Positions 43,801 through 54,992 are shown, numbered from the stretch's first letter. The stretch: DNA of 64,000 nucleotides from Massilia sp. KIM (GCF_002007115.1 NZ_MVAD01000001.1:1240001-1304000); one strand, 5' to 3'. Numbers and translations are program-made. Notes: generated by a model not told the origin, from the letters alone.

Positions 43801-43984
43801 CGCGGCGCATGCCGGGCATCTGCTCGAGGCGCTCCGACAGGAACAGGAAGCCGGTGCTGCCGTCGGCGTCGACGTACCACTCGTAGACCGCGACGGGCAG
43901 GGCGTTGAGGCGCGAGGACGCATTGCTCAGGGCGCTATCGGATAGCGTGACGTCCGCGGGTTCGCGGAGGAGGGAAGTGTGCAT
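40799..43984 (-). CDS. PAS-PAS-GGDEF-GAF-GGDEF(degenerate)-EAL signalling protein
   Basis: The start is ATG 43984 (MHTSLLREPADV); the 1061-residue product is soluble. Two PAS domains (about 25-145 and 150-270) precede a first GGDEF domain whose site reads ARLAGDEF, with Ala for the first Gly. A GAF domain follows (VSLVDNERQWFKSSCG, then FYAGVPLHAGGQRIGSLCVID). A second GGDEF fold has its site degenerated to RAGGGTLLC. A C-terminal EAL domain is intact (GVEALLRW, ELTET, DDFGTGYS). Net phosphodiesterase activity is the likeliest outcome, with the cyclase-like domains acting as sensors or regulators. Two tandem cyclase-like domains around a GAF is an unusual layout. Confidence 0.9.
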   Translation of the reverse strand: MHTSLLREPADVTLSDSALSNASSRLNALPVAVYEWYVDADGSTGFLFLSERLEQMPGMRRDALLADWRNIPVHPDDRADWLASIQAAVESGSDWRYSCRLQLPDGEIRWVCMRSARTATSSTRTVYSGVVADITVERAEAEQRLARANDLRRLIEHMGDAFVEVDQAGRIAGWNAQAEKLFGWSAAEALGQPACDLLAPSAPESRSGSRFLRALREGVGELGERPTELTLQSRTGAELHVELTAGSAAPDAASHLALAIRDISERKAAQQRIHYQATHDYVTGLPNRYEFMRQLERTLASDARVGKGGRSALLFIDLDGFKCVNDRLGHETGDRLLRIVAERLHMLVRKTDVVARLAGDEFALLLTNLADPATDALALAHKCLAAAENPDPAIARVCRVSASAGIAIHDGKLGAEELLWQADAAMYIAKQRGKNNAAFYTPGAQTMPGVDALAGGAPLPACEPERLRALRATQLLDTDPEELFDRITRVAASALGVPISLVSLVDNERQWFKSSCGLTARETSRDSSFCAHAILSDDVFVVQDAAADPRFAANPLVLGEPRIRFYAGVPLHAGGQRIGSLCVIDTVPRLLPHKDLQVLRQLARTVEDLIALRSAAAQAAAHLNTLTSLSGPRRVRPQLQRDPLTGLPDRLAVEDVLRAHRSNADPGRTAALVLLDVDNLSAINENHTHVTGDHVLATLASRLRHHAGPLDLAARAGGGTLLCWIDVPAEEVQRHIASLHALMNRPVYAGGDALELTVTLGYSVFGRDGEELETLMCKANAALRHAKSQGHGNLRAFQAELHKPRQRSLEHELRSALARNEFSLVYQPKVDFASGRVSGVEALLRWRHRERGMIAPADFIPVAETSGLIIPIGEWVLEQACAQLRAWRDAGYTHLTMAVNLSARQFHDEALVARVVRLLERYELPPDVLELELTETTSMLDAQRSIAIMQELRAAGVTLSIDDFGTGYSSLAYLKRLPINKVKIDRAFVSDVEHSAESRAIVQAIVNAVRCLGLAVVAEGIETLEQARILMADGCGEMQGYYFGKPSTPELCPLRTCYQAG

Positions 43985-44209
43985 GGCTGGAGGGCTTGCG
44001 CCGGTGGCCGTGGACCGAAACGGTCTGCGGCGGAACTGGCGGGGTGGGGGCCAGCGGGAGGGTGCGCGGGGATGCGGCAGGTCGACTATACCATGTCGCC
44101 ATCCCTTGTGGTTGCACTCGTGCAACATCTGGGGTGTAGCTGTGGTTTTATGCGCAGAGGATCGGGCGGTAGCCGGTCTCGTCCTACACAAGCAGCCGCA
44201 GCGCGCCGA

Positions 44210-44237
44210 TTGCGCCTGTGCCGCCCTGGCCTAAGAT
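44210..44237 (+). promoter_or_regulatory. Candidate promoter of the small glycine-rich gene
   Basis: TTGCGC and TAAGAT are separated by 16 bases, ending 29 bases before the ATG at 44267. The -10 element is the stronger part and the -35 is poor. It is the only promoter-like pair I see in the 282-base gap upstream of this gene. Confidence 0.3.
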
Positions 44238-44266
44238 GGACTATATGACCAGACAAGGAGACCATC

Positions 44267-44527
44267 ATGTCGATGCAAGGCGAAGGCAAGGACGCCAAAG
44301 GGCGTAATTATGACCAGATCACCCGCGACGGCAGCAGCAGCGCCGGCTCGATGGGCGTGGGCGGCACCGGCGACATCGGTGCGATGCCGGGCAAGGAAGG
44401 GAATGCCCAGGCGGGACAAGGCGGGAACCAGCAGGCGGGGCGTACCGATGACCTGCTGTCGGACGGCTCGGACGCCGAGCTTGACGACAAGGGCTTCATG
44501 ACCGACAGGAAAGCCGGCAAGCCTTGA
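44267..44527 (+). CDS. Small glycine-rich hydrophilic protein, function unknown
   Basis: I cannot assign a family to this 86-residue protein. It is strongly hydrophilic, with a Gly/Ser/Asp-rich, probably disordered composition (GEGKDAKGRNYDQITRDG near the start, AELDDKGFMTDRKAGKP at the end). It has no signal peptide or membrane segment. A perfect AAGGAG lies six bases before the ATG, so it is very likely translated. Composition resembles small stress- or desiccation-linked hydrophilins, but that is only an impression. It is monocistronic, divergent from the GGDEF/EAL gene. Confidence 0.75.
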   Translation: MSMQGEGKDAKGRNYDQITRDGSSSAGSMGVGGTGDIGAMPGKEGNAQAGQGGNQQAGRTDDLLSDGSDAELDDKGFMTDRKAGKP

Positions 44528-44556
44528 TCCGGAGTCGAATCCGCCCTGGAATCCGA

Positions 44557-44856
44557 TCAGCGATCGGCCGTGGCCCAAGTGAGAAAGACACCGATCATGT
44601 CCTCGAGACGATGAACGCCACCTGAAGCGATAAATTTCTCTCGCTCTAGTCTGCAGTCGATCCATTCGGCGTCGTGGCCGGGGGCTCCCAGGCGTACTCG
44701 TTCAAACGGTCGATCCGGGATCCCGGTTCCGGACAGGTCGATTTCAAGCCACCAACCGGGATTGTCGAGCGTTTCGATACGAATCCCATATGAATGCTCC
44801 CAATCGCCGTCGAGTTGTGACGCATACCAATTCTGTAAGCGGACAAGGGCATTCAT
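44557..44856 (-). CDS. Imm53 family immunity protein (orphan)
   Basis: ATG 44856 gives a 99-residue product that matches the Imm53 family closely. LQNWYASQLDGDWEHSYGI, TLDNPGWWLEIDL and a C-terminal VFLTWAT segment are the conserved blocks. Imm53 proteins were predicted from contact-dependent and polymorphic toxin loci and neutralise a cognate nuclease-type toxin. No toxin, Rhs/filamentous haemagglutinin remnant or secretion gene lies next to it, so it appears to be an orphan immunity gene. A longer frame extends 32 residues upstream but has no support. Confidence 0.82.
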   Translation of the reverse strand: MNALVRLQNWYASQLDGDWEHSYGIRIETLDNPGWWLEIDLSGTGIPDRPFERVRLGAPGHDAEWIDCRLEREKFIASGGVHRLEDMIGVFLTWATADR

Positions 44857-45031
44857 CGATGTGCTCAGGTAAGGAGGATTGCGGAAAAAAGCAAACTTCT
44901 GCCGCTCATTGTGCGTGGTGGTACGACCGCCACCTGCCAGCAGCGGCGGCACGGTTAACGATAGCAGCTTGCCACGACAAATGCGTCACGGACTGTCACG
45001 GCGCTCCCCGTGGATCTCTTCCATCCCGTCT

Positions 45032-45991
45032 TCATGCAGCGAGCTTGCGGGCCTCGGCCGCTTCCGCAATGAAGGCGGCGGTCAATTCGGGACGGGTGAC
45101 CGGCAGCATGTGGCCGCCCTCGACCAGCTCCAGGCGCGCGCCCGGCGCTTTCTCGACCATGGCCTGGCCGTTGGCGCGCCAGTCGAGCAGGCGGTCGTCG
45201 CGGCCGAACAGGATGGCGAGAGGCACGCTCAGTTCGCCGTAGCGGCGCTCCAGGGCCGGCATGTGGGCCGCCAGCGCCTGCAAGTCGGCGCAGCTGGCGA
45301 GGAAGTGCGCAGGTCGGAGGCTGAGCAGCCCGCCCGCACGCACCGCGAAGTCGGGCGCCACCGCATCCGGGGCGAAGACCTCGGCCAGCACGCGCCGGCT
45401 GCTAGCGATCCCGAGCGGCACCGCCAGCGTGTGGGCGAACAGGGTGCGCAACCAGCGCGGCCGCATCAGGAGTCCGCGGAACACCGGCGGCACCTGTTCA
45501 GGTGGATGGGTCAGCGGCGCCACCAGGGCCAGGGCGCCCACGGTGTCGGGATGCTCGAGCGCCAGCGTGAGCGCGGTGGCCCCGCCCAGCGAATGGCCGA
45601 CCACGGTCGGGCGTTCCAGTCCGAGCTGGCGCACCAAGCCGGCCAGCGCCCGCGCCTGGGTCGAGAGATCGGCCGGGACATCGCCGGCGCGCGGCGAGTA
45701 GCCTGAGCCGGGGCGGTCGACCGCGACCACGCGGAAGGACTTACTCAGCTGCGCGACGGCGCCATAGTTGAAGTGACCGAGGTTACCGCCCAGGCCGTGC
45801 AGCAGGAGCAGCGGCGGGCCGCTGCCCTGGTCGCGCACGTGCAGGCGCTGCCCGTCGACCTCGACGATGCGGCCCGAGGGCGGCAGGAAGGCTTCGATGC
45901 GGCGCGTGGTGCGCCAGGAGAACAGGGCCAGGGCGCCCAGCAGCAGGCCGGCGCAGGACAGCAAGGTGGAGAGGAGGGCGGAAAGATTCAT
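45032..45991 (-). CDS. Alpha/beta hydrolase
   Basis: The 319-residue protein starts with a hydrophobic helix (LLSTLLSCAGLLLGALALF) that may anchor it to the membrane. It then has an alpha/beta hydrolase fold: oxyanion HG in LLLHGLGG, nucleophile Ser in VGHSLGG, acid Asp in FGRDDRLLD and catalytic His in EGGHMLP. The start overlaps the SDR stop by four bases, placing it last in a monooxygenase-SDR-hydrolase operon. In such operons the hydrolase often opens the ester or lactone made by a Baeyer-Villiger enzyme. Confidence 0.9.
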   Translation of the reverse strand: MNLSALLSTLLSCAGLLLGALALFSWRTTRRIEAFLPPSGRIVEVDGQRLHVRDQGSGPPLLLLHGLGGNLGHFNYGAVAQLSKSFRVVAVDRPGSGYSPRAGDVPADLSTQARALAGLVRQLGLERPTVVGHSLGGATALTLALEHPDTVGALALVAPLTHPPEQVPPVFRGLLMRPRWLRTLFAHTLAVPLGIASSRRVLAEVFAPDAVAPDFAVRAGGLLSLRPAHFLASCADLQALAAHMPALERRYGELSVPLAILFGRDDRLLDWRANGQAMVEKAPGARLELVEGGHMLPVTRPELTAAFIAEAAEARKLAA

Positions 45992-46797
45992 CGGGTGGTC
46001 AGCTTCTTCAGGATATTCCAGTAGTGAACGGGACTCAGGCGCTCGAGCAGGGAGACGAACTTGGCGTCGTTCCCGACCAGCACGCGCGCTCTGCCCGCCT
46101 CGATGCCGCGAACGATGAGCTCGCCGGCCTGCTCCGGTGGCATGCGCAGCAGGCGCTGGGCGATGGCGCGGCCGCGCTCGACCTCTTCGTGCGGGGCGTC
46201 GCGCGGGACGCGCGCGTTCAGGGCGATGCTGGTTGCCACGCCGCCGGGGTGGACCACGGTGACGCCGACCTTGCTGCCCGCGAGCTCGTGGCGCAAGGCG
46301 TTGGAAAAGCCGCGAACCGCGAACTTGCTGGCCGCGTAGGCCGCCTGGCCGGGCGGCGCGATGATGCCGTAGATGCTAGACATGTTGACGATGCGCGCCT
46401 CGTCGCTCTCGCGCAGCAGGGGCAGGAAGACCCGCGTGAGGCGCACCACGGCGTGGAAGTTGACCTCCATGAGCCAGTCGAAGTCCTCTTCCGCGACCTG
46501 CTCGAAGCTGCCGCCCAGGGCCACACCGGCATTGTTGACCAGCAGGTCGACGCGGCCGTGGATCAGTCCCACCGCGGCCGGCAGGGCGCGCACGGCGGCG
46601 CGGTTGGCGACGTCGAGCTGGTGGGTGCTGGTGCGCACGCCGAAGGCGCGCGCCTCGCTCGAGACGGCGTCGAGGGCGGCGGCGTCGATGTCGCACAGGG
46701 CCAGGTGGCAGGAACGGCGCGCCAGCGACAGCGCGATCGCGCGGCCGATGCCGCCGCCGGCGCCTGTGACGACGGCGACCCGGTTACTCAACTTCAT
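45988..46797 (-). CDS. Short-chain dehydrogenase/reductase
   Basis: The 269-residue protein is a classical SDR. TGAGGGIG binds the cofactor, an Asp after the second strand (CDIDA) suggests NAD(H), NNAGVA stabilises the sheet, and the active site has MSSIYG with YAASK. It overlaps the monooxygenase stop and the hydrolase start by four bases each. Its likely job is alcohol-to-ketone oxidation or the reverse in the same pathway as the neighbouring flavoenzyme. Confidence 0.92.
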   Translation of the reverse strand: MKLSNRVAVVTGAGGGIGRAIALSLARRSCHLALCDIDAAALDAVSSEARAFGVRTSTHQLDVANRAAVRALPAAVGLIHGRVDLLVNNAGVALGGSFEQVAEEDFDWLMEVNFHAVVRLTRVFLPLLRESDEARIVNMSSIYGIIAPPGQAAYAASKFAVRGFSNALRHELAGSKVGVTVVHPGGVATSIALNARVPRDAPHEEVERGRAIAQRLLRMPPEQAGELIVRGIEAGRARVLVGNDAKFVSLLERLSPVHYWNILKKLTTR

Positions 46798-48290
46798 GGA
46801 AGACTTCCTTTCGCACCGAAGTGCATGACGCCGTCATCGATGCGGCCATAACGGATGGTGAGCAGGTCCTGGACGTAGTTCTGGTAGACCTGCCAGGGGC
46901 GGCGCGTGCCCTGGCGCGGCAGCAGGTGGCTGGCGCGTTGCACGTAGCCCGAGGTGAAGCTCAGGAAGGGCGCCTCGCCCACCGAGGGATCGCGGCGCGG
47001 CACCGCGATCTCGAGGCCGCGCCTGTCCATCCAGGCCAGCAGGCGGCACACGTATCCGGCGGTGAGGTCGGCCTTCAGGGTCCAGGAGGCATTGGTGTAG
47101 CCGAAGGTGACGGCGCAATTGGGGACGTCGCTCAGCATCATGCCCTTGTAGGACATGATGTCGGCCGGCGCCAGGCGGCGGCCGTCGACCTCGAGCGCGG
47201 CCCCGCCCAGCACCTTGAGCGTCAGGCCGGTGGCCAGCACCACCAGGTCGGCCTCGATCTCGGCCCCGGAGGCCAGGAGCACGCCGCGCTCGGTGAAGCG
47301 GGCGATGTGGTCGGTGAGGATCGCGGCCTTGCCCTCGCGCAGGACGCGAAACAAATCGCCGTCCGGCACCAGGCAGACGCGCTGGTCCCAGGGCTTGTAG
47401 CTGGGCGTGAAATGGGTGTGCGCGTCGATCGCCGGGCCGAGCTGGCGCGCCGCCATGGCGACGATGTGGCGCTTGACCATGTCGGGCTTGCCGCGCGCCA
47501 GGCGGTAGAGGAAGATCGACTCGAGGATCAGGCGCCAGCGCGTCAGGCCGTAGGCCAGGCGCGCCGGCAGCAGGCGCTGCATGCGCAGGGCGAAGCGATC
47601 CTGGCGCGGACGCGCCACCACGTAGGAGGGGCTGCGCTGAAGCATGGTGACGTGGGCCGCGCGTTCGGCCATCGCCGGCACCAGGGTCACGGCGGTGGCG
47701 CCGCTGCCGATCACCAGCACCCGCTTGCCGGCGTAGTCCAGCGCCTCGGGCCAGAACTGCGGGTGCACGATGCGCCCGCGGTAGCGGTCCTCGCCCTCGA
47801 AACGCGGGCGGTAGGCTTCCTCATAGCTGTAATAGCCGCTGCACATGTGCAGGAAGCGCGCGCGCAGGGTGGCGCGCCCGCCGCCGGCCAGCTCGCAGTC
47901 GACCGTCCACAGGGCGTCGTCGCTCGACCAGGCGGCCTTGACCACCTTGTGGCCGTAGCGGATATGCGGCTCCAGCCCATGCTCGCGCGCGGTGTCGCGC
48001 ACATATTGGCGGATCGCGGGGCCGTCGGCGATGGCCTGGGCCGCGGTCCATGGCCGAAAGGCGTAGCCGAGGGTGTACATGTCCGAATCGGAGCGGATGC
48101 CCGGATAGCGGAACAGGTCCCAGGTGCCGCCGATGGCGTCGCGCGCTTCGAGGATGGCGAAGCGCTTGTGCGGCAGGCGCCGGCGCAGCATGGCGGCGGC
48201 GCCGATGCCGGACAGGCCCGCGCCCACGATCAGGACGTCGAGCGCATCGTCGCGCGCGCCGGCGACAACGGGGGTAGACTGGGTCATCAT
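46794..48290 (-). CDS. Flavin-containing (Baeyer-Villiger-type) monooxygenase
   Basis: ATG 48290 is used (MMTQSTPVVAG); the product has 498 residues. An FAD site GAGLSGIG lies at about 24-31 and a second nucleotide site VIGSGATAV at about 195. Between them YRGRIVHPQFWP matches the Baeyer-Villiger fingerprint FxGxxxHxxxW(P/D) with Tyr for Phe. GGTWDLFRYPGIRSDSDMY is typical of the class. It probably inserts oxygen next to a ketone or oxidises a heteroatom, using NADPH. It leads the operon with an SDR and a hydrolase and is divergent from a TetR gene, the usual local regulator arrangement. Confidence 0.9.
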   Translation of the reverse strand: MMTQSTPVVAGARDDALDVLIVGAGLSGIGAAAMLRRRLPHKRFAILEARDAIGGTWDLFRYPGIRSDSDMYTLGYAFRPWTAAQAIADGPAIRQYVRDTAREHGLEPHIRYGHKVVKAAWSSDDALWTVDCELAGGGRATLRARFLHMCSGYYSYEEAYRPRFEGEDRYRGRIVHPQFWPEALDYAGKRVLVIGSGATAVTLVPAMAERAAHVTMLQRSPSYVVARPRQDRFALRMQRLLPARLAYGLTRWRLILESIFLYRLARGKPDMVKRHIVAMAARQLGPAIDAHTHFTPSYKPWDQRVCLVPDGDLFRVLREGKAAILTDHIARFTERGVLLASGAEIEADLVVLATGLTLKVLGGAALEVDGRRLAPADIMSYKGMMLSDVPNCAVTFGYTNASWTLKADLTAGYVCRLLAWMDRRGLEIAVPRRDPSVGEAPFLSFTSGYVQRASHLLPRQGTRRPWQVYQNYVQDLLTIRYGRIDDGVMHFGAKGSLP

Positions 48291-48311
48291 GCAAGTAAAT
48301 ACCTTTGTATC

Positions 48312-48356
48312 TTGACACTCTACCTTGTCAGAATCCTTCTGGCAATATTGTGTCAA
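48312..48356. promoter_or_regulatory. Nested palindromes, candidate TetR operator
   Basis: The 75-base divergent spacer holds TTGTCAGAA-TCC-TTCTGGCAA (48325-48345; 9-base arms, one mismatch) nested in a perfect outer repeat TTGACAC (48312-48318) and GTGTCAA (48350-48356). The outer arms also supply TTGACA-like -35 hexamers facing both ways. Binding of the adjacent TetR protein here would control both the monooxygenase operon and the regulator gene. Confidence 0.6.
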
Positions 48357-48365
48357 AATAGGTGT

Positions 48366-49007
48366 ATGACAACTGAGTTATCCCCCTCGACCCGGTCCTA
48401 CCGGGGGCAGTCGCAGGAGCAGCGGCGCGCCGACCGGCGCGCCCGCCTGATCGCTGCCGCCATCGCGGTCTATGGCGAACGCGGCTACCACAACGCGACG
48501 GTCAAGGCCGTGTGCGAGGCCGCCGGCCTGACCGAACGCTATTTCTATGAATCCTTCGCCAACAGCGAAGCCCTGCTGATCGACAGTTTCAACGCCGTCA
48601 CCTTTTCGGTGCTCGGCGAGATCCTGCGCGCGGCCGAGGGCGCGGGACGCGGGCGCATACCCCGCTCGCGCGCCATGCTGCATGCCTACTTCTCGGCGCT
48701 GCAGCGCGAGCCGAGGTCGGCGCGGGTGTTCCTGGTCGAGATCCGCGGCGTGAGCCGGGCGGTGGACGCGGCCTTCGATGCGGCGCTGGCCGCCATCGGC
48801 CGCGAGGTGGCGCGCATGGTGGCCCCGTCCGGGGCAATCGATGACGAGCTGCTGCAGGCCGGCGTGGTCGGAGGCGTCATCCAGATCGCGCTGCGCTGGA
48901 TCGGCAATGGCTACCAGCCGGACATCGACAAGGCCGTGGATTCGGCCCTGCGGCTGGGGACGGTGCTGTCGGCGCCTTCGCGCTCCCTGCGGGCCCAGGC
49001 CGACTAG
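48366..49007 (+). CDS. TetR/AcrR-family transcriptional regulator
   Basis: The 213-residue protein has the TetR helix-turn-helix at about 20-70 (RLIAAAIAVYGERGYHNATVKAV minus flanks, then CEAAGLTERYFYESFANSEAL, of which the recognition helix is LTERYFYESF). A helical ligand-binding domain follows. ATG 48366 is used; there is no ribosome binding site and the transcript may be leaderless or have a very short leader. It is divergent from the monooxygenase operon and probably represses it until a hydrophobic substrate binds. Confidence 0.9.
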   Translation: MTTELSPSTRSYRGQSQEQRRADRRARLIAAAIAVYGERGYHNATVKAVCEAAGLTERYFYESFANSEALLIDSFNAVTFSVLGEILRAAEGAGRGRIPRSRAMLHAYFSALQREPRSARVFLVEIRGVSRAVDAAFDAALAAIGREVARMVAPSGAIDDELLQAGVVGGVIQIALRWIGNGYQPDIDKAVDSALRLGTVLSAPSRSLRAQAD

Positions 49008-49017
49008 GCTGCCGGCC

Positions 49018-49045
49018 AAAAAAAAGCCCGGGCGAACCCGGGCTT
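49018..49045 (-). terminator. Rho-independent terminator of the outer-membrane protein gene
   Basis: AAGCCCGGG and CCCGGGCTT form a perfect 9-base stem around a CGAA loop (49024-49045). On the minus strand the stem is followed by eight T. It lies 43 bases past the stop of the barrel protein gene and could also slow transcripts arriving from the TetR gene on the other strand. Confidence 0.85.
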
Positions 49046-49087
49046 GCGCTGGCATGCCGCTCGAGGCGGCATGGCCGAAAGCCTTCC

Positions 49088-49582
49088 TTAGAACTTGAAG
49101 ACGATGCCGGCGCTGTAGTTGGTGAACTCGCTCGCCGGCTTCTGCGCTTCGATACGCGCCGAGATGGCCGGGGTGAAGGCGTAGCTCACGCCCACGCCGT
49201 ACACGGCGCGCGATTCCGACTCGCTGACGGTGATGCCGCGCGCCTTGGCGTCGGCTTCCAGGCGGTTGTAGCCCAGGCGACCGTAGAGGTCGAAGTTGTT
49301 GCCCAGCGGCAGCGAACCGATCAGCGACAGCGATGCCTGATCGACCTTGATGTCGGCGCCGAACGCTTCGGCGTCGCCCAGGCGGCGATAGCCGAATTCA
49401 GCGGCGAAGTTCGGGTGGAACTTGTAACCCACGAAAGCGCCGTAGCTGGTTTCACGGTCCGACCAGTCGTCGATCTTGGTCTTGCCGATGTCGACACCGG
49501 CGTACAGGGCGCCCGGCTCGACGGCGAAAGCGGACGAGGAGGCGATCATCAGGGCAGCGACGGCTGCAATTTTCTTGAACAT
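49088..49582 (-). CDS. Small OmpA-like outer-membrane beta-barrel protein
   Basis: The 164-residue protein has a signal peptide (FKKIAAVAALMIASSSAFA) and an eight-stranded barrel pattern of alternating residues. GYKFHPNFAAEFGYRRLG and the terminal GIVFKF with final Phe are typical of outer-membrane insertion signals. There is no peptidoglycan-binding domain. It fits the outer-membrane beta-barrel (OmpA-like/Opa-type) family of structural or adhesion proteins. It is monocistronic, with a recognisable promoter, a 5' stem-loop and a strong terminator, so it is probably well expressed. Confidence 0.9.
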   Translation of the reverse strand: MFKKIAAVAALMIASSSAFAVEPGALYAGVDIGKTKIDDWSDRETSYGAFVGYKFHPNFAAEFGYRRLGDAEAFGADIKVDQASLSLIGSLPLGNNFDLYGRLGYNRLEADAKARGITVSESESRAVYGVGVSYAFTPAISARIEAQKPASEFTNYSAGIVFKF

Positions 49583-49605
49583 GTTATATACCTTGTAAGT
49601 TTGCT

Positions 49606-49619
49606 CTGCGGTAACGCAG
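49606..49619 (-). other. Stem-loop at the predicted 5' end of the barrel-protein mRNA
   Basis: CTGCG and CGCAG form a perfect 5-base stem around a four-base loop, at the position where transcription from the adjacent promoter should begin (about 49620). In E. coli ompA a 5'-terminal stem-loop stabilises the messenger against RNase E. The same role here is inference from position alone. Confidence 0.4.
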
Positions 49620-49626
49620 GGGGCGC

Positions 49627-49655
49627 ATCTTACACTTTCATGACAAATTTAGCAA
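49627..49655 (-). promoter_or_regulatory. Sigma70-type promoter of the outer-membrane protein gene
   Basis: On the minus strand TTGCTA (-35, 49655-49650) and TAAGAT (-10, 49632-49627) are separated by exactly 17 bases, each matching four of six consensus positions. The region is AT-rich in an otherwise GC-rich genome. It implies a leader of about 38 bases, ending in AAGG eight bases before the ATG. Confidence 0.55.
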
Positions 49656-49754
49656 ATTTGGCGTTTCTCATGCATATGCCAATAAAATTTGCCTGCTAGC
49701 ACATGAGCGCAGATAACGTGTGGATATTGGAGAGAATTGCAGAATGGAAGGGAT

Positions 49755-49817
49755 CGCCCGGCGCCTGGCCGGGCGGGTGAACACGCGGGAAGCCGCCGCC
49801 CGGGAACCCGGGCGGCG
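49755..49817 (-). terminator. Tandem hairpins after the bkd operon
   Basis: Two perfect GC-rich hairpins follow the E3 stop codon on the minus strand. The first has an 11-base stem (49794-49804 with 49807-49817) and a very tight turn. The second has an 8-base stem (49755-49762 with 49768-49775). Neither has a long T run, so termination may be imperfect or the hairpins may protect the transcript end. Confidence 0.45.
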
Positions 49818-49825
49818 TGAAGGAA

Positions 49826-51229
<1,404 letters not shown>

Positions 51230-51233
51230 CCGT

Positions 51234-52571
51234 TCATTCCACGAAAAGCGTTGCGGGACATTCGAGATAGCCGCGGATCGTCTGCACGAACTGGGCCGCC
51301 ACCATGCCGTCGATGACGCGGTGGTCGAAGGACGAGGACAGGTTCATCATCTTGCGCGCCACCATGGCGCCGTCCTTGACCACCGGGCGGTCGACGATGC
51401 GGTTGACGCCCACGATCGCCACTTCCGGCCGGTTGATCACCGGCGTGGTGACGATGCCGCCCAGCGGACCGAGGCTGGTGATGGTGATGGTCGAGCCGCT
51501 CAGTTCGTCGCGCGCGGCCTTGCCGCTGCGCGCGGCTTCCGCCAGGCGCAGCACCTCGGCGGCGCAGGACCAGGGGTCGCGCGCCTCCGCATGGCGCACC
51601 ACCGGCACCATCAGGCCGGCGTCGGTCTGGGTGGCGATGCCGAGGTGGACCGGCTCGTAGGTGGTGAGCAGGTTGGCCTCGTCGTCGTAGCGCGCGTTCA
51701 TTTGCGGGAACTGGCGGATCGCCAGCACCACTGCGCGCATCAGGAGCGGCAGCAGGGTCAGCTTGCCGCGCTCGGCGCCATAGCGGGCGTTGAGCTGGGT
51801 GCGCAGCAGCTCCAGCTCGGTGACGTCGATCTCCTCGACATAGGTGAAGTGCGGGATGTGGCGCTTGGCCTCCTGCATCTTCTCCGCGATCTTGCGGCGC
51901 AGGCCGATGACCGGCGCGGCGTGCTCGCCCTGGCGCTGGGCGTAACGGCTGTCGCCGCGGCCAAAGCCCATGCCGGAGCCGCGGCCGGCCAGGTAGTTGT
52001 CCAGGTCCGCGTGCTGGATGCGGCCCGCCGGCCCGGTGCCCGGCACGAACTGCAGCTCGATGCCGAGGTCCCAGGCGCGCTGGCGCACGGCCGGCGCGGC
52101 CAGGGGCTTCTCGCCAGGCGCGCGCATGGCGGGGGCCGGCGCGGGGATGTTGCGGCCGGCCGGTGGCGCGCTGCGCACCGGCGCCGGGGGCGGCGGGGCG
52201 GCGCGCGCCGGGGCGGCGGATTCCGCGACCACTTCCAGCTGGGGTTCGGCCACTTCCTCGGCCGGCGCTTCTGGCGCGGCCGACTTCACCGGCTCCTGGC
52301 GCGCCTTCTCGGCCGACAGGTTGCCGGCGCCCTCGACCTCGAGGCGGATCAGTTCCGCGCCAACGGCCAGCGATTGCCCGACCGAGCCGCCCAGGCTGGT
52401 CACGGTGCCCTTCACCGGCGAGGGGATCTCGACGGTGGCCTTGTCGGTCATGACGTCGGCCAGCACCTGGTCTTCCTTCACCACGTCGCCCGGCTGCACG
52501 TGCCAGGCCACCACTTCGACTTCCGCGATGCCTTCGCCGAGGTCCGGCATCTTGATCACATGAATGCCCAT
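51234..52571 (-). CDS. bkdB: Branched-chain 2-oxoacid dehydrogenase E2 (lipoamide acyltransferase)
   Basis: ATG 52571 has GGAGG upstream and begins the lipoyl domain ([18 protein letters not shown]), with lipoyl-Lys near residue 44 in [10 protein letters not shown]. An Ala/Pro linker and a peripheral subunit-binding domain (about 150-185) follow. The acyltransferase domain of the 445-residue protein ends with the catalytic [11 protein letters not shown] single lipoyl domain and position after E1alpha/E1beta match BCKDH E2. It accepts the branched acyl group made from Val, Leu or Ile oxoacids and transfers it to CoA. The gene follows the E1beta stop by one base. Confidence 0.93.
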   Translation of the reverse strand: MGIHVIKMPDLGEGIAEVEVVAWHVQPGDVVKEDQVLADVMTDKATVEIPSPVKGTVTSLGGSVGQSLAVGAELIRLEVEGAGNLSAEKARQEPVKSAAPEAPAEEVAEPQLEVVAESAAPARAAPPPPAPVRSAPPAGRNIPAPAPAMRAPGEKPLAAPAVRQRAWDLGIELQFVPGTGPAGRIQHADLDNYLAGRGSGMGFGRGDSRYAQRQGEHAAPVIGLRRKIAEKMQEAKRHIPHFTYVEEIDVTELELLRTQLNARYGAERGKLTLLPLLMRAVVLAIRQFPQMNARYDDEANLLTTYEPVHLGIATQTDAGLMVPVVRHAEARDPWSCAAEVLRLAEAARSGKAARDELSGSTITITSLGPLGGIVTTPVINRPEVAIVGVNRIVDRPVVKDGAMVARKMMNLSSSFDHRVIDGMVAAQFVQTIRGYLECPATLFVE

Positions 52572-52572
52572 C

Positions 52573-54992
<2,420 letters not shown>

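Noticed and set aside
46821..48365. Long upstream extension of the TetR gene
   Set aside because: It runs antisense through the monooxygenase gene and has no TetR-like sequence before 48366.
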